Below are positions 23,676 to 36,900 of a DNA stretch of 64,000 bases, piece after piece (within the stretch, counting starts at the first letter, position 1; each line of letters starts with the position of its first letter). Made by a program: the position numbers and the translations under genes. Source of the stretch: Helianthus annuus (taxonomy: Eukaryota > Streptophyta > Magnoliopsida > Asterales > Asteraceae); NCBI RefSeq assembly GCF_002127325.2, contig NC_035441.2, forward strand, positions 47,682,663 to 47,746,662, in the 5' to 3' direction. A model generated the notes under the pieces. That model saw only the letters and a list, made by a program, of their open reading frames with translations. It had not been told where the DNA came from and made no database searches.

Positions 23676-23981
23676 ATTGGTTATAGAGAACTTGGTTTTA
23701 ATATGGGAAAACGTTTTTATTAAAACCAGACTATAACCAGAACAGTGCTCTCAACGATCCACAACGACGCTTCGCTCCACGTGCAAGACTCGACATCCTA
23801 GGTAATAAGGTTTATGTTTATTACCTGCTTGCTAGAACTGCATAGAACTTTGCTCGTAGTATGTTTACATTACTTTGCTCACTACTTGTTATTGCTTAAG
23901 AACACTTACGTGCTTACACTCTTCTGTCATCGCACTATTCGCGAACCTTTCTCACTTATGTTGCCTTTGATGTGAAGATCA

Positions 23982-25289
23982 ATGGCCGGACGAATTAACA
24001 TAACTCAAGCCCAGCTAGAGGCTCTCGTTCAAGCTCAAGTTGCTGCGGCACTTGCAGCTGCTCAAGCAGGTAGTATACCCTGCAGTATAGACACACACTA
24101 GGATCCTTAGATCCTACATTAACCCTCGTATTTAACTTTGTCCTATTCGTACACAATAGGTCAACACGCGCAGCAGCCTGTCTGCACTTTCAAGAACTTC
24201 ATGGACTGTCGTCCAAGCTCATTCAGTGGCACCGAGGGGGCAGTGGGACTCCTCCATTGGTTTGAGAAGCTAGAATCCGTGTTCGAAATGTGTGAATGCC
24301 CTAAGGCTCGCAGGGTCAAGTACGCCACTGGCACCTTGGAAGGAATCGCGTTGACTTGGTGGAACGCGCAAGTACAGATCTTAGGGTTGGCAGCTGCTAA
24401 CGCCACACCCTGGAACGATTTTAAGGAACTTATCAAAAGGGAATATTGCACGCGTGAAGATATTCACAAGTTGGAAGATGAGCTGTATAATTTGAAAATG
24501 GTTGGGTCAGAGATCGAAGCGTATACTAAACGGTCGAATGAGCTGGCCGTGCTGTGCCCAACTATGGTGGACCCTCCATACAAGCGCATCGAGATGTATC
24601 TCAAGGGGTTGGCACCAGAAATCCAGAGCCATGTTACCTCGGCTAATCTTGACAACATCCAGGAAATTCAGCGCCTTGCTCATCGTATTACAGATCAGGC
24701 AGTGGATCAGAACAGACTGCCAAAACGTGTCAAGGCTACCACTACTGCTGTCACCACTTCTGCTACTCCCAGTGACAACAAGAGAAAATGGGAGGGGGAT
24801 TCCAGCAAGGGATCAGTTTCTGTTCAGTCTCAGCAGCGCAAGACAAATGACTACCAGAATTCGAGTCAGCAATCATCTGGCAGTCAGGGGCAGGGTGGAT
24901 ATCGGGGAATTCACCCACTGTGTAATAAGTGCAACAGACACCACAGCGGAAGATGTCGCAGGGAACGCTGTCAAAGATGCCTCAAGATGGGTCATGAGGC
25001 TAAGGATTGTAGAAGCTCTCGGCCAGCAAATCAGAACCAGCAACTCCCACCGCCAGCTCCACAGAACCAGCAGCAGCAACCACAGCGTGGAAACCGGGGA
25101 TGTTTCCAGTGTGGGGCAGAAGGTCATTACAAACGCGATTGCCCTCAGTTGAACCAGAATCAGAACCACAACAATAACCAGGGCAACGGGAACAACAACA
25201 ACAACGGGGGAAACAACAACAACAATGGCAACGAGGCAAGAGGTCGAGTTTTCGTGTTAGGACGAGGAGACGCAATGAACGATATTTGA
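23982..25289 (+). CDS. Element B gag, two exons
   Basis: Exon 1 is 23982-24069 (29 codons plus one base, Ala/Gln-rich helix). Exon 2 is 24160-25289. Joined, they give 405 residues. The intron 24070-24159 is 90 bp, begins GTAGTA and ends CAATAG, with stops in frame if unspliced. Domains: retrotransposon gag capsid fold (CTFKNF...WW..., about residues 40-190); Ser/Gln-rich linker; three CCHC-like zinc knuckles (CNKCNRHHSGRC, CQRCLKMGHEAKDC, CFQCGAEGHYKRDC); and an Asn/Gly-rich tail. Gag packages element RNA into cytoplasmic particles. A stop after the knuckles separates it from pol because the protease part is deleted. The start is chosen because the N-terminal helix matches those of C and D. 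Confidence 0.82.
24070..24159 (+). other. Predicted gag intron of element B
   Basis: GT-AG, 90 bp, phase 1. It joins an alanine-rich first exon to the capsid exon at the point where element C reads straight through. Element D has a 91-bp intron in the same place and phase (51380-51470). Confidence 0.75.
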
Positions 25290-25435
25290 ACTTATAACTT
25301 ATTTTGGGTTTTCATTATTATGTTTCCGCTACTCAAACAAAGTTTGGTTTGAACATCAATTGTATTGGGTTTTATGAATTATTTTAACTGCTATACTTTA
25401 TGTTTGATATGATGGATGGTTTGATATTATTGAGC
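25290..25435 (+). repeat. LTR-derived filler replacing protease and RT front
   Basis: The sequence resembles the LTR end region at 23438-23600, with shared ACTTATAACTTATT, TTTGGGTTTTCATTATTATG and TTTCCGCTACT words, but diverged. Where C has about 335 residues of protease and early reverse transcriptase, B has this 146-bp stretch. A deletion repaired or bridged by template switching onto an LTR would explain it. Confidence 0.6.
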
Positions 25436-27864
25436 GCACCTGCCGTATTTGTGGACCTTATGAACAGGGTGTGCAAACCCTATCTTGACAAGTTCGTCAT
25501 TGTCTTCATCGACGACATTCTGATCTACTCTAAGAGTCAAGAGGAGCACGAGCAGCACTTACGTCTTATCTTGGAACTTCTTCGAAAGGAGCAACTGTAC
25601 GCAAAGTTTTCAAAATGCGACTTCTGGCTTCGTGAAGTCCACTTCTTAGGCCATGTAGTGAACGAGGACGGGATCCATGTTGATCCATCCAAGGTAGATT
25701 CGATCAGGAACTGGCCTGCACCGCGTACACCAACAGAAATACGCCAATTCTTGGGTTTGGCGGGATACTACAGGCGGTTTATCAAAGACTTCTCCAAGAT
25801 CGCGCAGCCGCTTACTATGCTGACACAGAAAGGTGTCGTTTACAGATGGGGTAATACGCAGGAAACTGCTTTTCAGTACCTGAAGGATAGACTATGCAGC
25901 GCACCTATCCTCTCACTGCCCGAGGGCACGGATGACTTTGTGGTTTATTGTGACGCATCGATACAGGGGCTTAGTTGCGTATTGATGCAACGGGATAAGG
26001 TTATTGCCTACGCTTCGCGGCAACTCAAGATTCATGAACGGAACTACACGACGCACGATTTAGAGCTGGGAGCTGTTGTTTTCGCGCTTAAGATATGGAG
26101 ACACTACCTGTACGGTACCAAGTGCACTATTTACACCGATCACAGGAGTCTCGAGCATATTCTTAAGCAAAAGGATTTGAACATGCGTCAACGAAGATGG
26201 GTTGAACTTCTGAACGACTACGAATGCGCCATCAAGTATCATCCAGGCAAGGCCAATGTTGTGGCTGACGCCCGCAGTCGAAAGGACACCCTACCTAAGC
26301 GCGTGCGAGCGCTACAGCTTACCATTCAGTCTAGTCTTCCTGCTCAGATACGAACTGCCCAGATAGAAGCATTGAAACCCGAAAACGTCAAAGCTGAAGC
26401 CTTACGCGGCTCAAGGCAACGTATGGAACAAAAGGAAGATGGCGCCTACTATGTAACGGGGCGTATTTGGGTCCCACTCTATGGCGGTTTACGAGAGCTT
26501 GTGATGGACGAAGCACACAAGTCTCGCTACTCGGTACATCCAGGGTCGGACAAAATGTACCACGACATCAGAACTACTTATTGGTGGCCTGGCATGAAGG
26601 CCCACATCGCCACCTATGTTGGCAAGTGCTTGACCTGTGCAAGAGTCAAGGTTGAATATCAGAAACCCGCAGGCTTACTTCAGCAACCCAGAATACCACA
26701 GTGGAAATGGGAAGAGATTTCCATGGATTTTGTTACAGGCCTACCCAGATCCCAGCGTGGGAATGATACTATATGGGTAATCGTGGATCGACTCACCAAG
26801 TCTGCACACTTCCTGGCTATAAAAGAAACGGATAAGTTCTCCATTCTCGCAGATATCTATCTTAAAGAAGTTTTTTCGAGGCACGGGGTGCCCACCTCCA
26901 TTATTTTCGGATCGGGATGCACGATTCACGTCAGAGCTATGGCAAGCGATGCACAAATCTTTCGGCTCACGATTAGACATGAGCACAGCGTATCATCCTC
27001 AGACGGATGGGCAGTCTGAGCGCACGATTCAAACTCTAGAAGACATGCTTCGGGCGTGTGTTATCGATTTCGGCAGCAGCTGGGAAAAGCACCTCCCTTT
27101 AGTGGAGTTCTCGTACAATAACAGTTACCACACCAGCATTCAAGCCGCTCCATTCGAGGCATTGTACGGACGTAAATGTCGGTCACCTCTCTGTTGGGCA
27201 GAGGTGGGGGAATAGTCAGATCACGGGTCCAGAGATTGTAGTGGACGCCACAGAAAAGATTTCACAAATACGACAACGCATGGCGGCAGCACGCGACCGT
27301 CAGAAAGCCTACGCGGATAAGCGTAAGAAGCCATTGGAATTTCAGGTCGGGGACCGGGTTTTACTTAAAGTCTCACCCTGGAAGGGTGTGGTTCGATTTG
27401 GTAAACGAGGCAAACTTAATCCACGGTATGTTGGACCGTTTGAAATCACTGAAAGAATAGGCCCAGTAGCCTACAGACTGAATCTATCAGCTGAACTCGG
27501 TGCAGTTCACAATGTCTTTCACGTGTCGAATCTGAAGAAGTGCCTGTCAGATGAGACCCTCATCATTCCTTTTAAGGAACTCACTATCGACGAGCGGTTG
27601 CAGTTCGTCGAGGAACCAGTTGAAATCACGGACCGGGATGTTAAGGTCCTCAAACACAAGAGAATCCCTCTTGTTCGAGTTCGTTGGAACTCCCGACGTG
27701 GCCCAGAGTACACCTGGGAACGCGAAGACCAAATGAAAGAAAAGTACCCCCAGTTAGTCAGAACCAATGCATCCACTACTGAGGCTGAAGCTACTACTAC
27801 TGAATTTCGGGACGAAATTCCAAATCAACGGGGGGATGATGTGACACCCCAGGAAAACCAGTAA
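25436..27864 (+). pseudogene. Element B pol remnant: RT palm end, RNase H, integrase, chromodomain-like tail
   Basis: It begins inside reverse transcriptase, just ahead of the catalytic [10 protein letters not shown]. RNase H follows ([34 protein letters not shown]), then integrase with its HHCC zinc site and the DDE core ([16 protein letters not shown]), the GPF block and a chromodomain-like end ([12 protein letters not shown]). An extra T near 26904-26907 and an extra base near 27206-27212 shift the frame. Protease and the first catalytic Asp of RT are absent. It ends with a Thr/Glu-rich tail at 27864. Non-functional as it stands. Confidence 0.9.
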
Positions 27865-27927
27865 ACGATATGACTTACCTAGCTTCCTCAGTGAGTGCGT
27901 ACCAAATTTCGGGACGAAATTTCTTTT

Positions 27928-27940
27928 AAGTTGGGGATAA
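27928..27940 (+). promoter_or_regulatory. Polypurine tract of element B
   Basis: AAGTTGGGGATAA lies directly before the 3' LTR and serves as the plus-strand primer site. Confidence 0.75.
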
Positions 27941-30390
27941 TGTGACAACTCGAATTTCCAAGATTTCCATTTCGCATTTATTGCACGTTCATGTATTGTG
28001 TAGCTGTATTTGCACAATTGATTGCTATAGAATTGTATACGTTTTGATACAATGAAGTGTATTGTGTGATTGTGTATGACTATGTGTTAATTGTGATAAA
28101 CTTGTCAAATGTATAAACTTGGTGGTGAAACTGTGAAATTAATTGAGATAGTGCACTCTTGTAAAATAGAATAATGGAGGGTGTAAAGAGTTATTAGTGA
28201 AACCTAAATCATACTTAACCCTAATCTCATTTCACTAATCATTTTCACAAAACCAAAACACGTACTACACTCTCTAATCTCCTAGCAATCATCACCATCA
28301 TTATTGGCAAGGGCTATTCATCACTTTCGATTCCACATTTCTCTAGGATCATCGCAAGGTAAATGATTATTGTTTATTGATTTCTTGATTCTATCAAATG
28401 ATTATGGTTTATTGATTTCTTGATTATGTGTTCATGAAAAACCCTAGTTTCACACGTGATGTTTCTGTGTTTAAGGATTTTGATTGTTGAGAAACGAATA
28501 TGAATGGTTGTATGATTGATAGATGGTTCCTGTAATGATTATAGGTTGATTGTTGTTGATCATAAGTAGATTGATTAGGATTCTGCCGTCACTGTGTATG
28601 ATATTAGGGTTAGAACCTAAGAAAAGCGTAACTGTTTTGATGCACAGAACGAATGATTAAATTGTTGCTCAGAGTTTTGTGAATAAATATTATTGTCTGA
28701 GTTTCATGAATTGTGTAATCCGAGTTTCATATGCATATGTTTGTCTGACTTGTCTGAGTTTTTGAATAACATGCTTAAAAGCCTTAGCCCGAGGTTATAT
28801 GATATACTTGCCCGAGGTTCTTAAATGCATGCTTCTTGTCTGAGTTTCCTCACAACTGTACGTCTGAGCTTCTTGACATTGTGTTACCCGAGTTTAATTC
28901 ATCATGCATGGTCCGAGATTTAGATATGATGAGGTTGGACCGAGTTTTAATGCAAGATACATAAGTTCCGAGTTTTAAAAACATAAAAGGTCCGACTTTT
29001 TTTTGGTGTGTGATGTCCGAGGTTTAAAACCTCCCCTTGATGAATAATGTCCGAGTTTAGCACTCTAGTCCGAGTTTAATGGGGGCAGCCTTTGTCCGAG
29101 TTACATGAGGTGGTTGTGGTCCGAGTTTCGCATGAAAGGAGTGGATGTCCGATGTTATGTGTTGATCATGTCCGAGTTTAATAAAAGAGTCATTGGTCCG
29201 AGTTTGTATTAAGCCTTCATGACCGAGTTTTATTAACTCTTGTCCGAGCTTTGTGATGGTAGATTGTCTGAGTTTTGTGTGCATGCTACTGTCCGAATAT
29301 TATACCCTTTCCTTGTCCGACTTTTAAACTCTGGATGAGGGGTCCGAGTTTCTTAATCACTTGTCTTGTCCGAGTTTTGGCAAGAAGATAGGGGGGGTCC
29401 GAACTGTGTGTTATAATATATGGCCCTTATGTTAATGAGTCTTGTCCGAAGTTTATAAGATTAAATGCTTGACCGAAGTTCTTTACAAAACACATATGGC
29501 CCGAGAGTTTTGATGGCCTATGTTAGTCCAACTTTATATGCTTGATGAAGTCGAGTTTATGTTGAACCTTGATCTGAGGGTTATGAACAAATGAATGGTC
29601 GGGGTTTTGTTATCTGTAAGTGATTAACCCTGTAAATTAATTAACCTTGTTAGCCAATTAACGCCGTTAACCTCATTTGGCTCTGTTAAAGTATGCAACT
29701 CTGTCAAGTGCATGAGAGGATAGTTATGTTAGAATAAACTGATAATGACAGTTATGTGAAACATGAATTGTTTGCATGTGATTGACTCTTGTGTAACGCA
29801 TGATGATAACTGCCAAACGCGTCTTGTGGTATTAATTGCATGTGAATCTTTACCGACATGTACTAATTGAGAATACGTGTATAACAATAGGATTTGACCG
29901 ATTACTTGTGAGCACATAACTTAGCATACCGAGCAAACCAAGGTGAGTTCACACAGCCAAGGCATGGGGTTCCCAGGGTGGGAATGGGATTTGATTATTT
30001 ACTGGTACTTATGTATACTGGAACGTAGTGATGTGATTTGATGAACTATTGTACAAACTCCACTGTTAGAAACTACTACTAGACTAGTAACACTTATTGA
30101 ACTAATCTTCGCACACCTGCCAAGGGTTGGCCGCGATATTATGACTGACTTCGCACACCTGCCTTTGGAAGGCCGCGAACTGTAATCTACTGATCTTCGC
30201 ACACCTGCCTGGTAGGCCGCGATACAGGTAAACCTAGTCTAGAATACACGGGATGAACATCCCCCTAATATCTTCGCATACCTGCCTGGGAGGCCGCGAT
30301 GGAAACTAATACGATACGTGACATAACGAACGAACATACTACTACTCACACTGTACTATTACTGAACTATTAACTGTGAACTCGCTCAAC
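27941..30390 (+). repeat. Element B 3' LTR, first part
   Basis: Matches 20884-23333 with about a dozen substitutions. It is cut by element C after TCAAC (30386-30390, repeated at 44708-44712) and continues at 44713. Confidence 0.95.
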
Positions 30391-33300
30391 TGTCACACCC
30401 CCAATTTCCACGTGTCACCGGTGGGCCCGGTGTGGGGTACAGTGACGTAGTTGGCATCGTCATAGACAATCAACACAATATAATAATGCACAGCGGAAGC
30501 AGAATAGAAACATTTCAACTTTTAAATAAAGCGTAATAATAAATATCACAGTAGTTGAAATGGATCCACAGGCGGATCAATAAAATAAGATAAAATAATA
30601 GTTCAACAGATAAATGTCGTCCGAGTTTGCGAGACTATTGTGGACGCTCTCTAGGAAACAGCCAGCCTATTTCCGTATAGTACCTGCACTTAATCTTTTG
30701 GGAAAAATACGTCAGTTTACACTGGTAAATACAAATCGACCGACTCATTTTGAAAATGATTTAAAATTTATTTAAATGCACAAGGCATAAATATTTTTAT
30801 TAACTTGGGATAATTATAAAATATAAACTTGTGAACGATTTACATGCACTTATATCTCTGGTGGCCCGGGATCTACTGTCCGGGCTAGAGATTTAATTGA
30901 CACACCACATCAAAGAGTTATACACGACGGGTGTACGCCTACACCCCGTGCTCTGGTCGTGGCCATCTCGTAAGATAATGCCAAGGATATCCGGGACATG
31001 GTCAACAACCCCCCAAAGCCTTTAAGTAAGACAAAACTGTTTAAACGAAATCACACAAGCTATTCAAGACTGAACACCCATAGGGAGCAGGACTTGTGCG
31101 CCCGATCAAGCGGTATTTTAAATACCGTACCCCAAGCCCGTATAGGGAAAATAAGTCAAAAATGTATTTACCTGAGCAAGTATAAGTCACAAACGATAAG
31201 TGGTGGTAGCTTTTACCGGGCCTCCTAATCTGGAACAAAGGTTTATAATTAACCTATTAGATTCCTAACGGCCTTTTATTTAAGCTTAAGCTTTGACCGG
31301 TTAGTTTTAAGAACGATACGGTTTACGCACGATTAAGCGAAAGACCGGATAGAATGTGATTTAGACCCGACAAGTTTGAATACTTGTATAATATGGGTAT
31401 ACTAAATACATTCTGGATTTTGAAGCAAAAACGATATCGTTTGACCCGTTTTGGTCAATTTACGCAAACTAGTTACGTAAACCGAACCGAACGCGAAAAG
31501 GGCGATACGGGTAGCCAAAAGATTCAAATGCAAGTTCCCTGAATTAATATGCTTAGAATATGATATTATATCAGTAAGTTATGTCCTATATTGCCCGGGA
31601 TAATTTTAAACTCAATTTATGCCTTAGAAGGGCATTTTGGTCATTTAAAAGATAATAAAAGGGTAAAATTAGGAATCTGAGTTTCGGGTCTGGTTCATAC
31701 AGTAAATATACTTAATATAACATATTATATCAGTGGGGTATGACCCATATATCAAATATATCATTTAAAACCAAACTATGCACCGTAGGGGCAATTTAGT
31801 AATTTCACAAGGGCTAAAAATGCCAAAACTGGAAACCTGAGTTCAAAATATCATACTTACTGTTATTATATGAAAATATGTGATTTACATCAGTAGGTAT
31901 AAGTTTTATAGGTTTAAAACAAGTACAATGCTTACTATGCGCTTAAAACGCTAAAAATACGATTTAAGGGCGTTTTCGGGTTTTCACAGTAAATCTGAGA
32001 TTTTTATATTTCCAGAAGTCTTATAATAATTTATTCATCATACAAAATCAGTAGAAAAAGGTTTCGGGTCAAACGGATGTGTAAAACTCCTTTTATGGCT
32101 AAAATGGTCAAAACCGACATAAGCCGAATTGACTAGGTGATCTAGGATCCGTTCAGCCAAAAATTAATTAAAAATCATCAAAATTCCCAGAATATTATAT
32201 ATAATCAGTTGGTAAAAAGTTTTGTACCAAAACGTGGCCAGAAACGGGTTCTACGCAAAAAGGACCGTTTATGTAAATTTATAATATAGTTTACGCTAAT
32301 GGCCATAACTCACAATCTGGACCACCAACTGATCCGAAACTTTCGGTGCAAGTTTATATAATAAAAATACAGATCTCTACTCTTTTACTTTTCCAAAAAT
32401 CCCGTTTTAAATCAAAAAGGGCAAGATAGTCAACTTTATGCATAAACCGGAAACAAGCATTCGAATAGGCTAAGCATAGACTCAATCAAAGAAAATTCCA
32501 GGAAGTTTAACTAAAATAAAAATAGTCAAAAATACATTCCAATGCAGATCTCGAACATGCATGTATGAATCCGAATCGATAGTCTATGAAATAATCGTTT
32601 TACAAGACTTTCGGTTCCGATTCATGGCTATACTATAGATTGTCGAGTTGATGATGATTAAAACACATTTATATATATGTTACAAGTTATTTTCAATGAT
32701 CAATCAGGTTGCATGTCATCTATATCATTAATCATGTCATTTTTCGCAAAAATCACTTCTGTTGACTTTTTAGGAATAGGTTTGACTCGACATTAAGCAT
32801 GCATGTAGTGGGAATCAGTTAGTACCCTTTAGAGGGTTTGTTTCCCACATAAATACCAATCTATAACAAGTTTCAATTCGAGAAATTACTGAAAGAAATC
32901 CGTTTAATCAGAAAGTCAAAGGTTATGAACACCCAGTTTGACTTTTACTAATAATTACAACAAGAATGGATTAGAGAACGAATTGAATGCTTACAATGGT
33001 CCTAAAGATGTTTAGTGGACACTAGAAGTCGGCCTTGATCTTCAGAAATGCTCCAGAAAGCTTGCTTGAAGTTCTTGAATGTTGAGAGCTTATGTTCTTC
33101 AATTGCAAATGACCAAAAGTGATCAATAATCTGATTTAAACACGAATTTTCGAGGCTCCTGTAGTTGTAGCCATGCAAGGCTTGTTATTGGTTGAATTGG
33201 AGGCAGAAACCAGCTGTTACCAACTCAAATTCGGACCCAATTTGACCCAAAACCGAATTCTGGTCGCTGGCAGTCCCACGCGGCCCGCCTGGGCATGTCC

Positions 33301-33926
33301 AGGCGGGTCGCCTGACCCTTGTTTCAGCCAAACAACTTTCCAATGTTGACAGCTTTGACCCCTGGACTTGTACGTGATGTTTCGGCTACTTTTCTCGACC
33401 CGTAAACCCCCAAACTTGGTTTTTATGGACCTTAGGACTTTTACCAACATGGTAATGCCCTCGGATAACTTTGCGCTCAACCGAAAAGCCCTGAAATTCG
33501 ACGTTGACGCGTCTAGTCCCTTAAGTACGGTTTTGGCCATAACTTTCTCATACGTTGACGAAACTTCATGAAATTTTTACCACATATTCTAGTGAGTATA
33601 TTTTAGCTATACAAAGCTTCGGGTCTGCCAAAAGTTCACTCAGAGGTATAAATTAAACATGTTGACACTTTTGGCCCCTATAGTTTACAATACTTCACTT
33701 TAGTGCAATTTCCGCGTCGTATGATCCATGAACCATCCGTTAAAGGTTATAAACATTATGTGGGGTTATCATAGAGCCTATTTATCCATTGTTGACACTT
33801 TGGACCCTTACGTTCCATAGTTTGCACTGTTTGTCACTTTTAGTCCCTCTAAAGTATGTTTTCACATAACGGAACCTTATGACACGTGTCAAGACATTAT
33901 TGGCCGAAATTTTTCGAGGTGTTACA
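30391..33926 (-). repeat. Element C 3' LTR
   Basis: Starts TGTCACACCC and ends GTGTTACA on the plus strand, 3536 bp. The ORFs within it (for example 30998-31228, 33217-33540) recur at the same offset in the other LTR. Their products have no recognisable domain. Confidence 0.97.
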
Positions 33927-33945
33927 TCCTCACCCCCTTAAAAGA
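33927..33945 (-). promoter_or_regulatory. Polypurine tract of element C
   Basis: In element sense, CTTTTAAGGGGGTGAGGA abuts the 3' LTR. Confidence 0.8.
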
Positions 33946-33962
33946 AATCTCGACCCCGAGAT

Positions 33963-36900
33963 TTATTCAAACAAATGGGGATATTTTTCTTGCATCGTGG
34001 ATTCCACTTCCCACGTGTATTCGGGTCCTCTACGGGCATCCCATTTGACCTTGACAATAGGCACGTGCTTCCTTCGAAGCTTCTTTACCTGTCGATCCTC
34101 AATCGACAAAGGTTTTTCAACAAACTTTGGACTTTCGTCTATGTGTATATCTGCATGCGGTATAACCAGTGAATCGTCAGCAAAACACTTCTTCAAGTTA
34201 CAGATATGGAACACATTATGAATAGCACTAAGCTCTTCAGGCAAGTTTAACTTATAGGCGACTGCCCCGACACGTTCGATTATCTCGAAAGGTCCTATGT
34301 ATCTCGGGCTTAGCTTGCCTTTCTTTCCAAATCGCATTACACCTTTCCAAGGTGATACTTTAAGCAACACTTTTTCACCCACATCGAAGTGAAAATCTTT
34401 GCGCTTAGGATCCGCATAACTTTTCTGCCTATCCCTGGCAGCTTTCAAACGATCACGGATCTGAACGATCTTGTCTGTCGTCTCAAAGACGATATCTGGT
34501 CCAGACAACTGGACATCTCCAACTTCTGCCCAACAAATGGGCGATCTACACTTTCTACCGTATAGGGCCTCAAAAGGCGCAGCCTTTATGCTGGAATGGT
34601 AGCTATTGTTGTAGGAGAATTCAATCAGTGGTAGGTGCTTATCCCAACTACCACCCAAGTCGATCGCACATGCACGAAGCATGTCTTCCAAAGTTTGAAT
34701 AGTACGCTCACTCTGACCATCAGTCTGAGGATGGTAAGCCGTACTAAAATTCAAACGAGTGCCCAACGATTGTTGGAAACTCTTCCAAAAATGTGACGTA
34801 TACCTCGTATCTCTATCAGAGATAATAGATATAGGTATACCATGTAGTGCTACTATCTTATCGACGTATAATTGAGCTAACATATCTGAGCTATACGTCT
34901 CTTTGATGGGTAGAAAATGAGCTGACTTAGTCAGTCTGTCTACTATGACCCATATGGTATCATTTCCCTTTTTCGTCTTTGGCAACTTGGTGATGAAATC
35001 CATTGTCACCATTTCCCATTTCCACTCGGGAATTTCAGGTTGTTGAAGTAAACCTGACGGCTTCTGATGCTCAGCCTTGACTTGCGCACAAGTCAAACAT
35101 TTGGCCACATATTCGGCCACGGACTTTTTCAAACCAATCCACCAGTAGTTTGATTTCAAATCCTGGTACATCTTATCAGCTCCAGGATGAACTGAGTATT
35201 CCGAGCTGTGGGCTTCCTGGAGGATAACATCCCGAAGTCCTCCATAAACTGGAACCCATATTCGTCCGTTTAGTCGTAGCATTCCATCTTTGTCATGGGA
35301 TAACTGCTCCTCAGTTACTCCCAATTTTTCTGCAGGATAGTTAGCTTCCAGCACAGCTTCCTTCTGTGCAGCTAACACCCTTTCATTCAAATTATTTCTA
35401 ATTTCAATGCGCTTGGCATTGATTCTGATCGGTTTAACCCTTTCCTTTCTACTTAAGGCGTCGGCAACCACATTTGCCTTGCCTGGATGGTATCGTATCT
35501 CACAATCATAGTCATTGAGAGTTTCCATCCATCGCCTTTGACGCATGTTCAATTCCTTCTGATTGAACAAATGCTGAAGACTCTTGTGATCCGAATAAAT
35601 TATACACTTGGTTCCATACAAGTAATGTCTCCATAGCTTCAGAGCAAATACAACTGCACCCAATTCCAAATCGTGGGTGGTGTAGTTCTTCTCATGCACC
35701 TTGAGCTGTCGAGAAGCGTAGGCAATGACTTTGCCTTTCTGCATGAGTACACAACCCATGCCCGTATGCGATGCATCACAATACACCACAAATTCATCTA
35801 CACCATCTGGCAATGTCAACACTGGCGCATTGCTCAGCTTCTGCTTCAGAATGTCAAAGGATTCCTGCTGCTTAGGGCCCCAATCAAACTTAGTCTTCTT
35901 ACGGGTCAATGAGGTTAGGGGCGCAGCAATCCTTGAGAAGTTCTCGATGAATCTCCTATAATATCCTGCCAATCCGAGGAAACTACGAATCTCGGTAGGC
36001 GTCTTCGGCTCCTGCCAATTCATGACTGCTTCTACTTTAGCGGGATCTACTTGGATACCACGCTCGCTTACAACATGTCCAAGGAATTGGACTTCTCGAA
36101 GCCAAAATTCACACTTCGAAAATTTGGCATAAAGCTTCTCTTGATTCAAAAGTTTGAGAATACAACGAAGGTGTTTCTCATGATCAGCTTGGCTCTTCGA
36201 ATAGATAAGGATGTCGTCAATAAAGACGATAACGAACTTATCTAAATAGGGTTTGCAGACGCGATTCATGAGATCCATGAACGCGGCTGGTGCGTTGGTG
36301 AGCCCAAACGGCATCACTAGGAACTCGTAATGTCCATAACGAGTCCTAAACGCTGTTTTGTGTACGTCTTCCTCCTTGACCTTCAACTGATGATAACCTG
36401 ACCTGAGGTCAATCTTGGAGAAATAGCTTGCTCCTTGCAACTGATCGAACAGATCGTCGATCCTGGGTAACGGATACCTATTCTTGATAGTGACTTTATT
36501 AAGCTCACGATAATCGATGCACAGACGCATCGAACCATCCTTCTTTTTAACGAACAAGATTGGCGCTCCCCAAGGAGACGAGCTAGGTCTAATAAAGCCT
36601 TTAGCTAAAAGCTCATCCAACTGCGTCCTCAACTCCTTCATCTCCGTTGGTGCCAATCTGTATGGTGCTCTTGCTACAGGTGCAGTGCCTGGAATGATAT
36701 CTATCCGAAACTCTACTTGTCTATTCGGTGGCAACCCGGGTAGTTCTTCAGGAAATACTTCAGGATATTCCGAGATAACAGGAATATCTTCAATCTTCGG
36801 CTTCGGCTCATCTATGGTAACTTGCGCCATATAAATGACACATCCCTTCTGCATGCATCTGGATGCTTTGAGCATGGACACTTGCTCCGGCAATCCATGC

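Noticed and set aside
24502..25152. 216-codon frame within gag of B
   Set aside because: Shadow frame of the real gag exon, which carries the capsid and zinc-knuckle motifs.
33217..33540. 107-codon frame in C's LTR, repeated at 43998-44321
   Set aside because: Duplicated only because LTRs are duplicated; no recognisable domain or ORF context.
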